Positions 1-7,561 of a stretch of 15,999 nucleotides of DNA are shown in pieces (positions within the stretch are counted from its first letter, which is position 1; every line of letters begins with the position of its first letter). The stretch is from assembly GCA_023431205.1 (NCBI GenBank), contig JAEYXQ010000106.1:1-15999 (forward strand), read 5' to 3'. The position numbers were made by a program, and so were the translations under genes. The notes below the pieces were generated by a model. It was not told the DNA's origin. It worked only from the letters and a program-made list of their open reading frames with translations, and made no database searches. Source of the DNA: Pseudomonadota bacterium. Lineage in GTDB: Bacteria > Pseudomonadota > Alphaproteobacteria > Rhizobiales > Devosiaceae.

Positions 1-115
1 CGGCCGGAGGTGGGAGCGATAGCCGACAGGTCCCATGATGGTCCGGGCTCCGCTTCCATATGGCTCCAAACCCGAAAGGGTGGCCGCTCGATGCGTGCGC
101 AAGAAATCCGGATTC

Positions 116-180
116 GTGGGAAGCGGCTTTTCGCCTCTTCTTCTTTTCACTCCCCCTCCGGGGCGGAGGCCGCTTCCCAC
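116..180. repeat. 12-bp perfect inverted repeat, possible terminator of the upstream gene
   Basis: GTGGGAAGCGGC at 116-127 is the exact reverse complement of GCCGCTTCCCAC at 169-180, around a 41-base pyrimidine-rich loop. A competing smaller hairpin, about 120-140 (GAAG-c-GGC / GCC-t-CTTC), is followed by a T-rich run and could end a transcript from a gene to the left of the window. No coding region is recognisable in bases 1-394. The frames that stay open there give low-complexity translations typical of GC-rich shadow frames. Confidence 0.5.
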
Positions 181-269
181 CGTGTCCCCGCGACGCCACC
201 CTGGCCGGGCGGCGCTTCGGCGCGCCTGCCGCCGCGCGTTCGCTGCATGGCTGGCGGGCCCCTGAGGAC

Positions 270-298
270 TTGCCTCTCCCGCCTTTTCCCCCTATAGA
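270..298 (+). promoter_or_regulatory. sigma-70-type promoter of the rpmI-rplT operon
   Basis: TTGCCT at 270-275 and TATAGA at 293-298 are separated by exactly 17 bases, a good match to the housekeeping -35/-10 pattern. Transcription would start near 304-306, about 90 bases before the rpmI start. It is the only convincing promoter seen between the window start and rpmI. Identified by eye only. Confidence 0.55.
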
Positions 299-310
299 GC
301 CGCATCCTCC

Positions 311-345
311 GGACCGCCCGGCCAAAAGGCATGCCGTGGCGGTCT
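311..345 (+). promoter_or_regulatory. leader hairpin in the rpmI 5' untranslated region
   Basis: GACCGCC (312-318) pairs with GGCGGTC (338-344), continuing inward as CGGC (319-322) with GCCG (333-336). This gives an 11-bp stem with one bulged T at 337 and a 10-base loop. It lies just after the predicted transcription start and about 50 bases before the rpmI start. Ribosomal protein operons of the rpmI-rplT type are autoregulated by L20 binding a leader structure in E. coli and Bacillus. Assigning that role here is inference, since no known L20-site motif was recognised. Confidence 0.45.
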
Positions 346-394
346 TTGAATGCGATGGGCCAAATCCATCCGAACACTCTCAAGGACCCGCAAA

Positions 395-595
395 ATGCCC
401 AAGATGAAGACCAAGTCCGGCGCCAAGAAGCGTTTCAGCTTCACCGCCACCGGCAAGGTGAAGTCCGGCGTCGCCGGCAAGCGTCACCGCCTGATCAGCC
501 ACAACGCCAAGTACATCCGCACCAACCGCGGCACCAAGATCCTGTCCAAGGGCGACGAGGGTCTGGTGAAGTGGTACATGCCGTACAACCGTTAA
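395..595 (+). CDS. rpmI: 50S ribosomal protein L35
   Basis: The 66-residue basic protein starts MPKMKTKSGAKKRF and ends KWYMPYNR, with the L35 signatures KTKSGAKKRF, RHRLISHNAKYIR and a lysine/arginine-rich body. Length is normal for the family. L35 is a late-assembling protein of the large ribosomal subunit. The start is set by the conserved MPKMKT beginning and by an AAGGA ribosome binding site 8 bases upstream. It is followed after 20 bases by rplT, the usual pairing. infC, which often precedes rpmI, is not directly upstream here; instead there is a gene-free leader. Confidence 0.97.
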   Translation: MPKMKTKSGAKKRFSFTATGKVKSGVAGKRHRLISHNAKYIRTNRGTKILSKGDEGLVKWYMPYNR

Positions 596-615
596 CGCTG
601 AAGGGAAGCTGACAC

Positions 616-1020
616 ATGTCACGCGTGAAGAGAGGCGTTACCGCCCACGCCCGCCACAAGAAGGTCCTCAAGGCCGCCGAGGGCTATTACGGTCGTCGCA
701 AGTCGACGATCCGCATTGCCAAGCAGGCCGTCGAGAAGGCCGCCCAATACGCCTATCGCGACCGTCGCGTTAAGAAGCGCAATTTCCGCGCCCTGTGGAT
801 CCAGCGCATCAACGCCGCTGTCCGCGAGCACGGCCTGACCTATGGTCGATTTATCGACGGCCTCAGCAAGGCTGAGATTGCCGTTGACCGCAAGGTGCTG
901 TCCGATCTCGCGATCACCCAGCCCGAAGCGTTCGCGGCCCTGGTCGTCAAGGCCAAGGCGGCGCTCGGTTACCTCGAAGGCGTGGAAGCCACCACCCACG
1001 CCCGCGTCACCGCCGCCTGA
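616..1020 (+). CDS. rplT: 50S ribosomal protein L20
   Basis: The 134-residue protein has the classic L20 beginning MSRVKRGVTAHARHKKVLK, then GYYGRRKSTIRIAKQAVEKA, YRDRRVKKRNFRALWIQRIN and the C-terminal globular part with YGRFIDGLSKAEIAVDRKVLSDLA. The basic N-terminal half threads into 23S rRNA. The globular half is the part that, in well studied species, also binds the operon's own mRNA. Slightly longer than the 118-residue E. coli protein because of an alanine-rich tail (HARVTAA). An AGGGAAG ribosome binding site precedes the ATG. Cotranscribed with rpmI. Confidence 0.97.
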   Translation: MSRVKRGVTAHARHKKVLKAAEGYYGRRKSTIRIAKQAVEKAAQYAYRDRRVKKRNFRALWIQRINAAVREHGLTYGRFIDGLSKAEIAVDRKVLSDLAITQPEAFAALVVKAKAALGYLEGVEATTHARVTAA

Positions 1021-1044
1021 TCTCACCGCGCTGAGGTCGAAAAA

Positions 1045-1091
1045 CCGCGCCTTGCGCCGCCCGAAAGGGATGGCGCGGGGCGTTTTGTTTT
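1045..1091 (+). terminator. rho-independent terminator or attenuator after rplT
   Basis: CCGCGCC (1045-1051) pairs with GGCGCGG (1072-1078), followed by GGCGTTTTGTTTT. The loop is 20 bases long and can form smaller internal pairs. The T-rich tract right after the stem is typical of intrinsic termination. It lies 25 bases after the rplT stop and about 78 bases before pheS, so it either separates the two units or allows partial read-through. Confidence 0.7.
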
Positions 1092-1117
1092 GGTCTAAAG
1101 CCCCCAAACGCTTCATG

Positions 1118-1150
1118 GACCTCATGGTGAGCTTGTCGAGCCACGAGGTC
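1118..1150. repeat. REP-like intergenic palindrome
   Basis: GACCTC-a-TGG (1118-1127) pairs with CCA-c-GAGGTC (1141-1150) around TGAGCTTGTCGAG. The sequence CCTCATGGTGAGCTTGTCGA is, from memory, a very common dispersed intergenic palindrome core in several alphaproteobacteria. Only one copy was noticed in this window, so its repetitive nature is prior knowledge and not shown here. It sits in the rplT-pheS gap, ending 18 bases before the pheS start. Confidence 0.5.
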
Positions 1151-1168
1151 GCGCCCGGAACCTAGCGA

Positions 1169-2299
1169 ATGTCCCTCGACGCCCAGATCGATCAGCTCCG
1201 CACCGAGCTTTCCGCCGCCATCGCCGCCAGCGGCGACGAGACCGCACTCGATCAGGTGCGCGTCGCCGCCTTGGGCAAGAAGGGGAGCGTGTCGGCCCTG
1301 CTTGCCTCCCTCGGCAGCATGGCGGCGGATGAGCGCAAGACCGCCGGCCCCGCCATCAACGGGCTCAAGACCGAGATCGCCGGCCTGATCGAGGCGCGCG
1401 GCGCCGAACTGCGCGCCCAGGCGCTCGAAGCCCGCCTCAAGGCCGAAACCGTCGACGTCACCCTGCCGCTGCAGCCCGGTCCGGCCGCCCGCGGCCGCAT
1501 CCACCCGATCTCGCAGACCATCGACGAGATCACCGCCATATTCTCGGACATGGGCTTCTCGATCGCCGAGGGCCCCGACGTCGAAACCGACTACTACAAC
1601 TTCACCGCGCTGAACTTCCCCGAAGGGCATCCGGCGCGCGAGATGCACGACACCTTCTTCATGAAGCCCTCGCCCGACGGGGTGAAGAAGGTCCTCCGCA
1701 CCCACACCTCGCCGGTGCAGATGCGCGTCATGCAGCGCAGCAACACCAAGCCCGAGGCGCCCTGGGTTACGCCCGCCATGGAGCCGCCGATCCGCGTGGT
1801 CGTGCCCGGCCGCACCTATCGCAACGATTCCGACCAGACCCACACCCCCATGTTCCATCAGGTCGAGGGGCTGGTGATCGACAAGTCGTCCCATATTGGC
1901 CAGCTGCGCTGGGTGCTCGAGGAATTCCTCAAGGCGTTTTTCGAGGTGCCCAACGTCACCCTGCGCTTCCGCCCGAGCTTTTTCCCCTTCACCGAACCGT
2001 CCATGGAAGTCGACGTCCAGTGCGATCGCTCCGGTTCGGAGGTCAAGATCGGCGAGGGCTCCGACTGGCTCGAAATCCTCGGCTGCGGCATGGTCCATCC
2101 CAATGTCATCCGCAATGCCGGGCTCGATCCCGACGTCTACCAGGGCTTTGCCTGGGGCATGGGCATCGACCGCCTCGCCATGCTGAAATACGGCATGCCC
2201 GACCTGCGCGCCTTCTTCGATGCCGACCAGCGCTGGATCGAGCACTACGGCTTCCGCCCGCTCGACCTGCCGACCCTGCTCGGCGGACTGTCGAGCTAG
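1169..2299 (+). CDS. pheS: Phenylalanyl-tRNA synthetase alpha subunit
   Basis: The 376-residue catalytic subunit of the (alpha-beta)2 enzyme charges tRNA-Phe in the cytoplasm. Residues 1 to about 95 form the helical, probably coiled-coil tRNA-binding arm, and about 100-376 the class II catalytic core. Visible landmarks are GRIHPISQTIDEI (109-121, motif 1 region), GRTYRNDSDQTHTPMFHQVEG (214-234, motif 2), RFRPSFFPFTEPSMEVD (266-282) and GFAWGMGIDR (326-335, motif 3). Ala328 is in the phenylalanine pocket at the place of E. coli Ala294. The ATG at 1169 gives the family N-terminus; its ribosome binding site is weak. The exonuclease gene begins one base after the stop. Confidence 0.97.
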   Translation: MSLDAQIDQLRTELSAAIAASGDETALDQVRVAALGKKGSVSALLASLGSMAADERKTAGPAINGLKTEIAGLIEARGAELRAQALEARLKAETVDVTLPLQPGPAARGRIHPISQTIDEITAIFSDMGFSIAEGPDVETDYYNFTALNFPEGHPAREMHDTFFMKPSPDGVKKVLRTHTSPVQMRVMQRSNTKPEAPWVTPAMEPPIRVVVPGRTYRNDSDQTHTPMFHQVEGLVIDKSSHIGQLRWVLEEFLKAFFEVPNVTLRFRPSFFPFTEPSMEVDVQCDRSGSEVKIGEGSDWLEILGCGMVHPNVIRNAGLDPDVYQGFAWGMGIDRLAMLKYGMPDLRAFFDADQRWIEHYGFRPLDLPTLLGGLSS

Positions 2300-2300
2300 C

Positions 2301-2942
2301 ATGTCGAGCCCTGCCGGCGAGCCGGCCGAACCGATCTTCATCGTCACCGACATCGAGGCGGACGGGCCCACGCCCCTCCACTCGTCGATGCTGAGCTTTG
2401 CCTCGGTCGCCATCGAGGCGAACGGCAACCGGCACGGTGAGTTCGAGGCGGTGCTGACCCCGCGCCCCGACAGCAAGCCCGACGAGACCACCATGGCCTG
2501 GTGGCAGACGCAGCCGGAGGCATGGGAGGCGGCGACCACCGGCGCCGAGGACCCGGCCGTAGTCATGCCACGCTTCGCCGATTGGGTGGAGTCGCTGCCC
2601 GGGTTCAAGGTGTTCGCGGCTGCGCCGATGATCTTCGACGGGCTGTGGATGGATCACTACCTCGACGAGTTCGCCGGCACCCGCGTGCTCGGCGGCCCGT
2701 TCAAGACCCGCCAGATCTTCCGCGGCGGCGGCGTCTGCCTCTACACCATGGCCGGCACGCTGCGCGGCGCCGGCTATCTCGACTGGGGCATGAGCAAGCT
2801 GCCGGCCGAATTCTACGGCCACATCCCCCACACGCACTGCGCCATCGACGACGCCCGCGGCTTCGCCAATGTGCTGGTGGAACTGTTCAAGTTATCCCGT
2901 GCCCTGCCGCCGATCACCGGCAGTGCCTCCGATTTCCGATAA
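2301..2942 (+). CDS. DEDD-type 3'-5' exonuclease (DnaQ/RNase T superfamily)
   Basis: A 213-residue protein with the three exonuclease motifs: DIE at 17-19 (Exo I, D17 and E19), a FD pair at 112-113 (Exo II), and HCAIDD at 179-184 (Exo III, the H-x-A-x-x-D form of the DEDDh group). It should degrade DNA or RNA from the 3' end with two metal ions; the substrate cannot be told from sequence. The ATG at 2301 is one base after the pheS stop and the gene ends 10 bases before pheT, so it is probably translated as part of the pheS-pheT operon. Longer versions of this frame would run into pheS and are not favoured. Confidence 0.85.
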   Translation: MSSPAGEPAEPIFIVTDIEADGPTPLHSSMLSFASVAIEANGNRHGEFEAVLTPRPDSKPDETTMAWWQTQPEAWEAATTGAEDPAVVMPRFADWVESLPGFKVFAAAPMIFDGLWMDHYLDEFAGTRVLGGPFKTRQIFRGGGVCLYTMAGTLRGAGYLDWGMSKLPAEFYGHIPHTHCAIDDARGFANVLVELFKLSRALPPITGSASDFR

Positions 2943-2952
2943 GAGACAAGCC

Positions 2953-5373
2953 ATGAAGTTCACCCTCGACTGGCTCCGCGAGCATCTCGACACCACTGCC
3001 TCGACCGAGGAGATCGGCATCGCGCTGACCGCCGTCGGCCTCGAAGTCGAATCGATAGAGAACCAGGGCAAGGCGCTGGAGAAGTTCGTGGTCGCCCATG
3101 TGGTCTCGGCCGAGCGGCACCCGAACTCGGACCATCTCAACATCTGCAAGGTCGATGCCGGCACCGGCGAGTTGATCGACGTCGTCTGCGGGGCCCCCAA
3201 TGCCCGCACCGGGATGAAGTCGGTATTCGCCTTCCCGGGCACCTGGATTCCGGGCAAGGACTTTGAGCTCAAGGCCGGCGTGGTCATCCGCGGCGCCCCC
3301 TCGAATGGCATGCTCTGTTCTGCAGCCGAACTCGAGCTCAGCAACGACCACGACGGCATCATCGACCTGCCAGCCGATGCGCCGGTCGGGCAGAAATATG
3401 TCGAATATGCCGGCATCGACGGCGTGGTGTTCGACATCGCCATCACCCCCAATCGCGGCGACGCCACCGGTGTCTACGGCGTGGCCCGCGACCTTGCCGC
3501 TTATGGCATCGGTGCGTTGAAACAGACCGACTGGACGCCGGTGCCCTCCCAGGGTCCGAGCCCGATCGCCCCGCTGCCGCAGCAGTTCGCCGAGGGGGAG
3601 GTCAAGGCCATCCGCAAGTTCGCCGGCCGCTACATCAAGGGCGTCCGCAACGGCCCGTCGCCGGACTGGCTGCAGCAACGGTTGAAGGCTGTCGGCCTGC
3701 GTCCGATCAACGCCATCGTCGACATCACCAATCTCGTGTCCCTCGGCTGGGGCCGTCCGCTCCACGCCTATGATGCCGACAAGATCGTCGGCCAGCCGGT
3801 GTTGCGCCCGGCCCGCAACGAGCCGTTCGACGCGCTCGACAACCGCATCTATGCGCTCGACGAAACCATGACTGTGATCGCCGACGACCAGGGTCCGCTC
3901 TGCCTCGGCGGCGTCATGGGCGGCATCCGTTCCGGCGTGACCGAAGAGACCGTCAACGTCTTCATGGAATGCGCCAGCTGGGATCCGGACCTGATCGCCC
4001 GCACCGGCCGCAAGACCGGCATTGTCTCCGACGCGCGCTACCGGCTGGAGCGCTCGGTCGATCCGGCCCTCACCGAGCCTGGCCTGGAACTCGCAACTCG
4101 CCTCGTCATGGAGCTTTGCGGCGGCACGCCGATGGAGCCGGCCATCTCGGGCGAAGACGTGTTCCCCCACACCGTGATCGACTTCCCCCTTGCCGAGGTG
4201 AAGCGGCTGACCGGCCTCGATGTCGAACCCGGCAGGATCGTCGACATTCTCGCCCGCCTCGGCTTCACCGCCGAGGGTGAGGGCGACAGCCGCAAGGTGT
4301 TCGTGCCGTCGTGGCGCCCGGACGTGACGCAGAAGGCAGACCTCGTCGAAGAAGTCATGCGCATGGTCGGCGTTGACAACGTGCCGGTCGAGCCGCTGCC
4401 GCGCCTGTCCCATGTCGCCCCCCGCATGCTGACCACCATCCAGAACCGTCGCCGCATCGCGCGCCGTGCCCTTGCCGTGCGCGGCATGGACGAGGCTGTG
4501 ACCTGGTCGTTCATCTCGCATGCAGAAGCCGTTCATTTCGGCGGCGGCAGCGAGGCGTTGCAGCTTGCCAACCCGATCGCCTCGGACATGACCGACATGC
4601 GGCCCTCGCTGCTGCCAGGGCTGTTGGCCGCCGCCCGCCGCAACGGCAATCGCGGTCATGCTGATGTGGCGCTGTTCGAAGTCGGCCAGGTGTTCCTCTC
4701 CGACACCCCCGAAGGCCAGCACACCTATGCCACCGGCATTCGCACCGGCAGCGCCCGCCTCGGCGGCAGTGGCCGTCATTGGCAGACCCGCGCCGAACCC
4801 GTCTCGGTGTTCGACGCCAAGGCTGACCTTGCCGCCGTGCTCGACGCGCTCGGCTATGACATCGACAAGATGCAGGTGCTGGCCGAGCCCGCGCCCTGGT
4901 CGCATCCCGGTCGCGGCGGCCGTGTCGCCCAGGGCCCCAAGACCATCGGCTGGTTCGGCGAACTCCACCCGGCCCGCGCCGCCGAACTCGACCTCGACGG
5001 GCCGGTTGCCATGTTCGAGATCGACCTCGACGCGTTGCCGGAGCCCCGGCGCAAGCCGACCCGCACCAAGCCGGCCCTCAACCTGTCGAGCCTGATGCCG
5101 GTCAGCCGCGACTTCGCCTTCGTCGTCGATCAGGCGGTGCCCGCCGCCACCATCCTCAGGGCCGCGCGCGGCGCGGACAAGCAACTGATCACCGACGTGA
5201 CGGTATTCGACGTCTTCGCCGGCACCCATGTGGGTGAAGGCAAGAAGTCGGTCGCCATTGCCGTGACGCTCCAGCCCACCGAGCGCACCCTGACCGACGA
5301 AGACATCGACAAGGTCTCCGCCGCTGTTGTCGCCGCGGTCACCAAGTCGACCGGCGGAATACTCCGGACCTAG
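2953..5373 (+). CDS. pheT: Phenylalanyl-tRNA synthetase beta subunit
   Basis: The 806-residue beta subunit pairs with PheS. In order: the N-terminal MKFTLDWLREHL, an EMAP-II/OB-fold tRNA-binding domain at about 40-150 (VVAHVVSAERHPNSDHLNIC), the B3/B4 editing region at about 210-395 (PINAIVDITNLV, GGVMGG), the B5 domain at about 400-480, the synthetase-like core, and a C-terminal FDX-ACB anticodon-binding domain at about 710-806 (SRDFAFVVD to the end). Length is normal (about 800). The start at 2953 gives the standard N-terminus; an upstream in-frame start at 2869 would overlap the exonuclease and is rejected. Confidence 0.97.
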   Translation: MKFTLDWLREHLDTTASTEEIGIALTAVGLEVESIENQGKALEKFVVAHVVSAERHPNSDHLNICKVDAGTGELIDVVCGAPNARTGMKSVFAFPGTWIPGKDFELKAGVVIRGAPSNGMLCSAAELELSNDHDGIIDLPADAPVGQKYVEYAGIDGVVFDIAITPNRGDATGVYGVARDLAAYGIGALKQTDWTPVPSQGPSPIAPLPQQFAEGEVKAIRKFAGRYIKGVRNGPSPDWLQQRLKAVGLRPINAIVDITNLVSLGWGRPLHAYDADKIVGQPVLRPARNEPFDALDNRIYALDETMTVIADDQGPLCLGGVMGGIRSGVTEETVNVFMECASWDPDLIARTGRKTGIVSDARYRLERSVDPALTEPGLELATRLVMELCGGTPMEPAISGEDVFPHTVIDFPLAEVKRLTGLDVEPGRIVDILARLGFTAEGEGDSRKVFVPSWRPDVTQKADLVEEVMRMVGVDNVPVEPLPRLSHVAPRMLTTIQNRRRIARRALAVRGMDEAVTWSFISHAEAVHFGGGSEALQLANPIASDMTDMRPSLLPGLLAAARRNGNRGHADVALFEVGQVFLSDTPEGQHTYATGIRTGSARLGGSGRHWQTRAEPVSVFDAKADLAAVLDALGYDIDKMQVLAEPAPWSHPGRGGRVAQGPKTIGWFGELHPARAAELDLDGPVAMFEIDLDALPEPRRKPTRTKPALNLSSLMPVSRDFAFVVDQAVPAATILRAARGADKQLITDVTVFDVFAGTHVGEGKKSVAIAVTLQPTERTLTDEDIDKVSAAVVAAVTKSTGGILRT

Positions 5374-5391
5374 GATTCGGTCGCGGAATCT

Positions 5392-5421
5392 CGTATCCAG
5401 TTGCCCCTGCAGCTGGATACG
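5392..5421. promoter_or_regulatory. Palindrome at the start of the WYL regulator gene (possible operator)
   Basis: CGTATCCAG (5392-5400) and CTGGATACG (5413-5421) are a perfect 9-bp inverted repeat; the inner bases TTG/CAG extend it to 12 pairs with one wobble around the loop CCCCTG. It lies between the pheT stop and the regulator ATG, ending 5 bases before the ATG and overlapping the ribosome binding site region. No T-run follows, so an operator or a translation-blocking hairpin is more likely than a terminator. Confidence 0.55.
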
Positions 5422-5426
5422 GGACC

Positions 5427-6146
5427 ATGGACAAGACCGAACGGCTCTTTGCAGTCATGGATGCGCTGCGGCGTCACCGGCGGCCGGTCACGGCCGCCAG
5501 CCTCGCCGAGGAGCAGGGCGTCTCCGTGCGCACGCTCTACCGCGACATCCAGACCCTGATCGGACTCGGCGCCCCGATCGATGGCGAGGCGGGCGTCGGC
5601 TATATGCTCAAGCCCGGATTCTTCCTGCCGCCGCTGATGTTCAGCGCCGAGGAACTCGAAGCCCTGGTGCTCGGCCTGCGCTGGGTCGAGGCGCAGCCCG
5701 ATGACGGACTGGGCCTTGCCGCCCGCAATGCCCTGGGCAAGATCGCCACCGCCTCGCCCGACGACCTGCGCGACCGCATCAGCGATACCGCCCTCTGGCC
5801 GGTCGCTATGTACCGCAACGGCCGCAAGCCGGTGCCGGTGCTGGGCCAGGTGCGCAGCGCCATGCGCCAGGAGCGGGCAGTGGAGATCGACTACGAGGAC
5901 GAGCAGGGGCGGGCGACCACCCGCACCATCTGGCCAGTGGGCCTTGCCTTTTACGAGGGCAAGCAGACCATCGCCGCCTGGTGCCTGCTGCGCCAGGCTT
6001 TCCGCAACTTCCGGACAGACCGCATCGCCTGCCTGCGGCTCACCGAGCAGCGCTATGGCAAGCGCCGCGCGGTGCTCGAGCGCGAATGGCGCGAAAACTG
6101 GGCTGAGGAAGAGCGCCGCCACCAGGAGCAGCGCGCTGCCGGCTAG
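5427..6146 (+). CDS. YafY-type HTH/WYL-domain transcriptional regulator
   Basis: A 239-residue protein with an N-terminal winged helix at about 1-58 (MDKTERLFAVMDALRR, then SLAEEQGVSVRTLYRDIQTL) and a C-terminal WYL domain at about 140-215. The WYL signature is loose: TIAAWCLLRQAFRNFRTDRI keeps the final FRTDRI but not a clean W-Y-L triad. WYL regulators sense ligands or nucleic acids and are usually DNA-binding repressors or activators; the target here is unknown. The start is set by MDKTERL, typical of the family, with CGGGA upstream. The palindrome at 5392-5421 may be its own operator. Its stop codon overlaps the stop of the convergent gene. Confidence 0.85.
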   Translation: MDKTERLFAVMDALRRHRRPVTAASLAEEQGVSVRTLYRDIQTLIGLGAPIDGEAGVGYMLKPGFFLPPLMFSAEELEALVLGLRWVEAQPDDGLGLAARNALGKIATASPDDLRDRISDTALWPVAMYRNGRKPVPVLGQVRSAMRQERAVEIDYEDEQGRATTRTIWPVGLAFYEGKQTIAAWCLLRQAFRNFRTDRIACLRLTEQRYGKRRAVLEREWRENWAEEERRHQEQRAAG

Positions 6147-7549
6147 CTCATGCGGCCGTAGAGGCTGACCGGCCGCACCCGCTCGTCGAACCGGAAGCGG
6201 TGGTCGGCCGGTGGATGCGCCCGATGCCCGCACTCCAGCCGTGGACAATTGCGGCAGCCGGTGCCGATCGGGACCACCTGCAGGGCGCTGCCGAGGTCCA
6301 TGCCGTCGGAATAGACCAGTTCGCGCGCATGTTCGATGGCGCAACCGAGCCCGATCGACAGGTAGCGCCGCGGCGCGTTGTGCCGGTAGTCGCCCTTGGT
6401 GATGGTGCGGGCAATGCAGAAATAGCGCCGACCATCGGGCATTTCGCTGATCTGGGTGTTGATCCGGTCCGGTGCGAGGAAAGCCGAGTAGATGTTCCAC
6501 CGCGGGCAGGCGCCGGAGTGGCGCGGGATGTGGATGCCCGACAGCGAGAAGCGCTTCGAAATATTGCCGGCGATGTCGGTGCGCACCAGGTGGAGCGGCA
6601 CCCCCGACGCGCCCTTTCGCTGCAGCGTGGTCATGCGGTGGCAGACCTGCTCGAAGCTGGCGCCAAAGCGTCGGCCGAGCCGTTCGATGTCGTAGCGATG
6701 GTCGCGGCACGCCCGCAGGAACGGCGCGTAAGGCATCACCACGGCGCCGGCGAAGTAGGAGCACAGCACGTTGCGCGCCAGCAACGGGGCATCGCCCTCG
6801 GGAAGGTTGGCAGCAGCGATGATGGCGTCGATCTCGGGAGCAGCGGACAGGTGCCCGAGGTGCTGGGCCAACAGGAACGTCGCCGACTCCGCCGGCAGCA
6901 GGTCCGACACCAGCAACTGCCGGCCGCTGGCATCGAGCTGACGGGCGATGCCGTGAGGCAGGGAGGCGAGGCGGACCTCGAGGCCAAAGACGTTGAAGAG
7001 GTAGGTCCTGAGCCCGGTTTCGAAACTGTCCCCGCTGGTGTCGATGTCGGCTCGAACCCGTTCGGCAGCGTCTTCAAGTTCGGGGAAGTGGTTGCCGTTG
7101 AGCTGCAGGAAGTCCGAAATCGCTTCGGTCGCAAGGTGAAAGGGCTCCGGGCCGCCGGGTGCCGGAGGTGCCGCCGTGCCGCCGGCAAGGTGGCGGTAGC
7201 GGTCATAGAGCCGCAGCACCGCCCGCGCCGCCGCAGGATTGGCATGGGCCAGGTCGCGAATTTCGAGATTGGTGATGTCGCTATCGGCGAACAGGTCGTC
7301 GCCGAAGGCTTCCATCAGGTCGCCGACCAGCCGGCCCTCGTCCCCCTCCACCAGTTCGCCGGGTTCGACCCCCAACTGCCCCGCGATGGCGAACAGCAGC
7401 GGCACCGTGACCTTCCGGCGATTGTGCTCGATCAGGTTGAGATAGCTCGGCGAAATCCCGAGCGCCTGCGCCAGCTCCGCCTGGGGCAGGCGCCGCTGCC
7501 GGCGCAGGCGCTTGATGCGACCTCCGATCTGCGTGTCGGCCGTCTCCAC
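6143..7549 (-). CDS. ScfR/RamB-type regulator (XRE HTH + IrrE-like + DUF2083)
   Basis: A 468-residue protein. Residues about 8-65 form an XRE helix-turn-helix (RIKRLRRQRRLPQAELAQAL, GISPSYLNLIEHNRR). The middle resembles an IrrE/M78 peptidase domain, but the metal motif HExxH reads QHLGH, so it should not be a protease. The C-terminus is the DUF2083 domain with a cysteine set (ACPRWN, then GCRNCPRLECGHRAHPP), typical of short-chain fatty acyl-CoA regulators. Known relatives (RamB in Corynebacterium, PccR in Rhodobacter) control aceA or propionyl-CoA genes, and aceA is divergent here. The start is GTG at 7549, preceded by a strong AAGGAGG; this region also carries TGTAAA repeats, suggesting autoregulation. 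Confidence 0.85.
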   Translation of the reverse strand: METADTQIGGRIKRLRRQRRLPQAELAQALGISPSYLNLIEHNRRKVTVPLLFAIAGQLGVEPGELVEGDEGRLVGDLMEAFGDDLFADSDITNLEIRDLAHANPAAARAVLRLYDRYRHLAGGTAAPPAPGGPEPFHLATEAISDFLQLNGNHFPELEDAAERVRADIDTSGDSFETGLRTYLFNVFGLEVRLASLPHGIARQLDASGRQLLVSDLLPAESATFLLAQHLGHLSAAPEIDAIIAAANLPEGDAPLLARNVLCSYFAGAVVMPYAPFLRACRDHRYDIERLGRRFGASFEQVCHRMTTLQRKGASGVPLHLVRTDIAGNISKRFSLSGIHIPRHSGACPRWNIYSAFLAPDRINTQISEMPDGRRYFCIARTITKGDYRHNAPRRYLSIGLGCAIEHARELVYSDGMDLGSALQVVPIGTGCRNCPRLECGHRAHPPADHRFRFDERVRPVSLYGRMS

Positions 7550-7561
7550 CGGTGCTCCTCC

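Noticed and set aside
10..407. Several short plus-strand frames upstream of rpmI
   Set aside because: Compositions are Pro/Arg/Ser-rich with no ribosome binding site and they span a promoter, hairpin and inverted repeat; no family recognised.
1007..2608. Minus-strand open frame of 533 codons opposite pheS and the exonuclease
   Set aside because: Low-complexity shadow spanning three real genes and the terminator region; no motif.
2914..5229. Very long minus-strand open frame (771 codons) opposite pheT
   Set aside because: Its translation is a Gly/Asp/Ala/His-rich shadow with no domain, caused by GC-rich third codon positions of pheT, whose protein is unmistakable.
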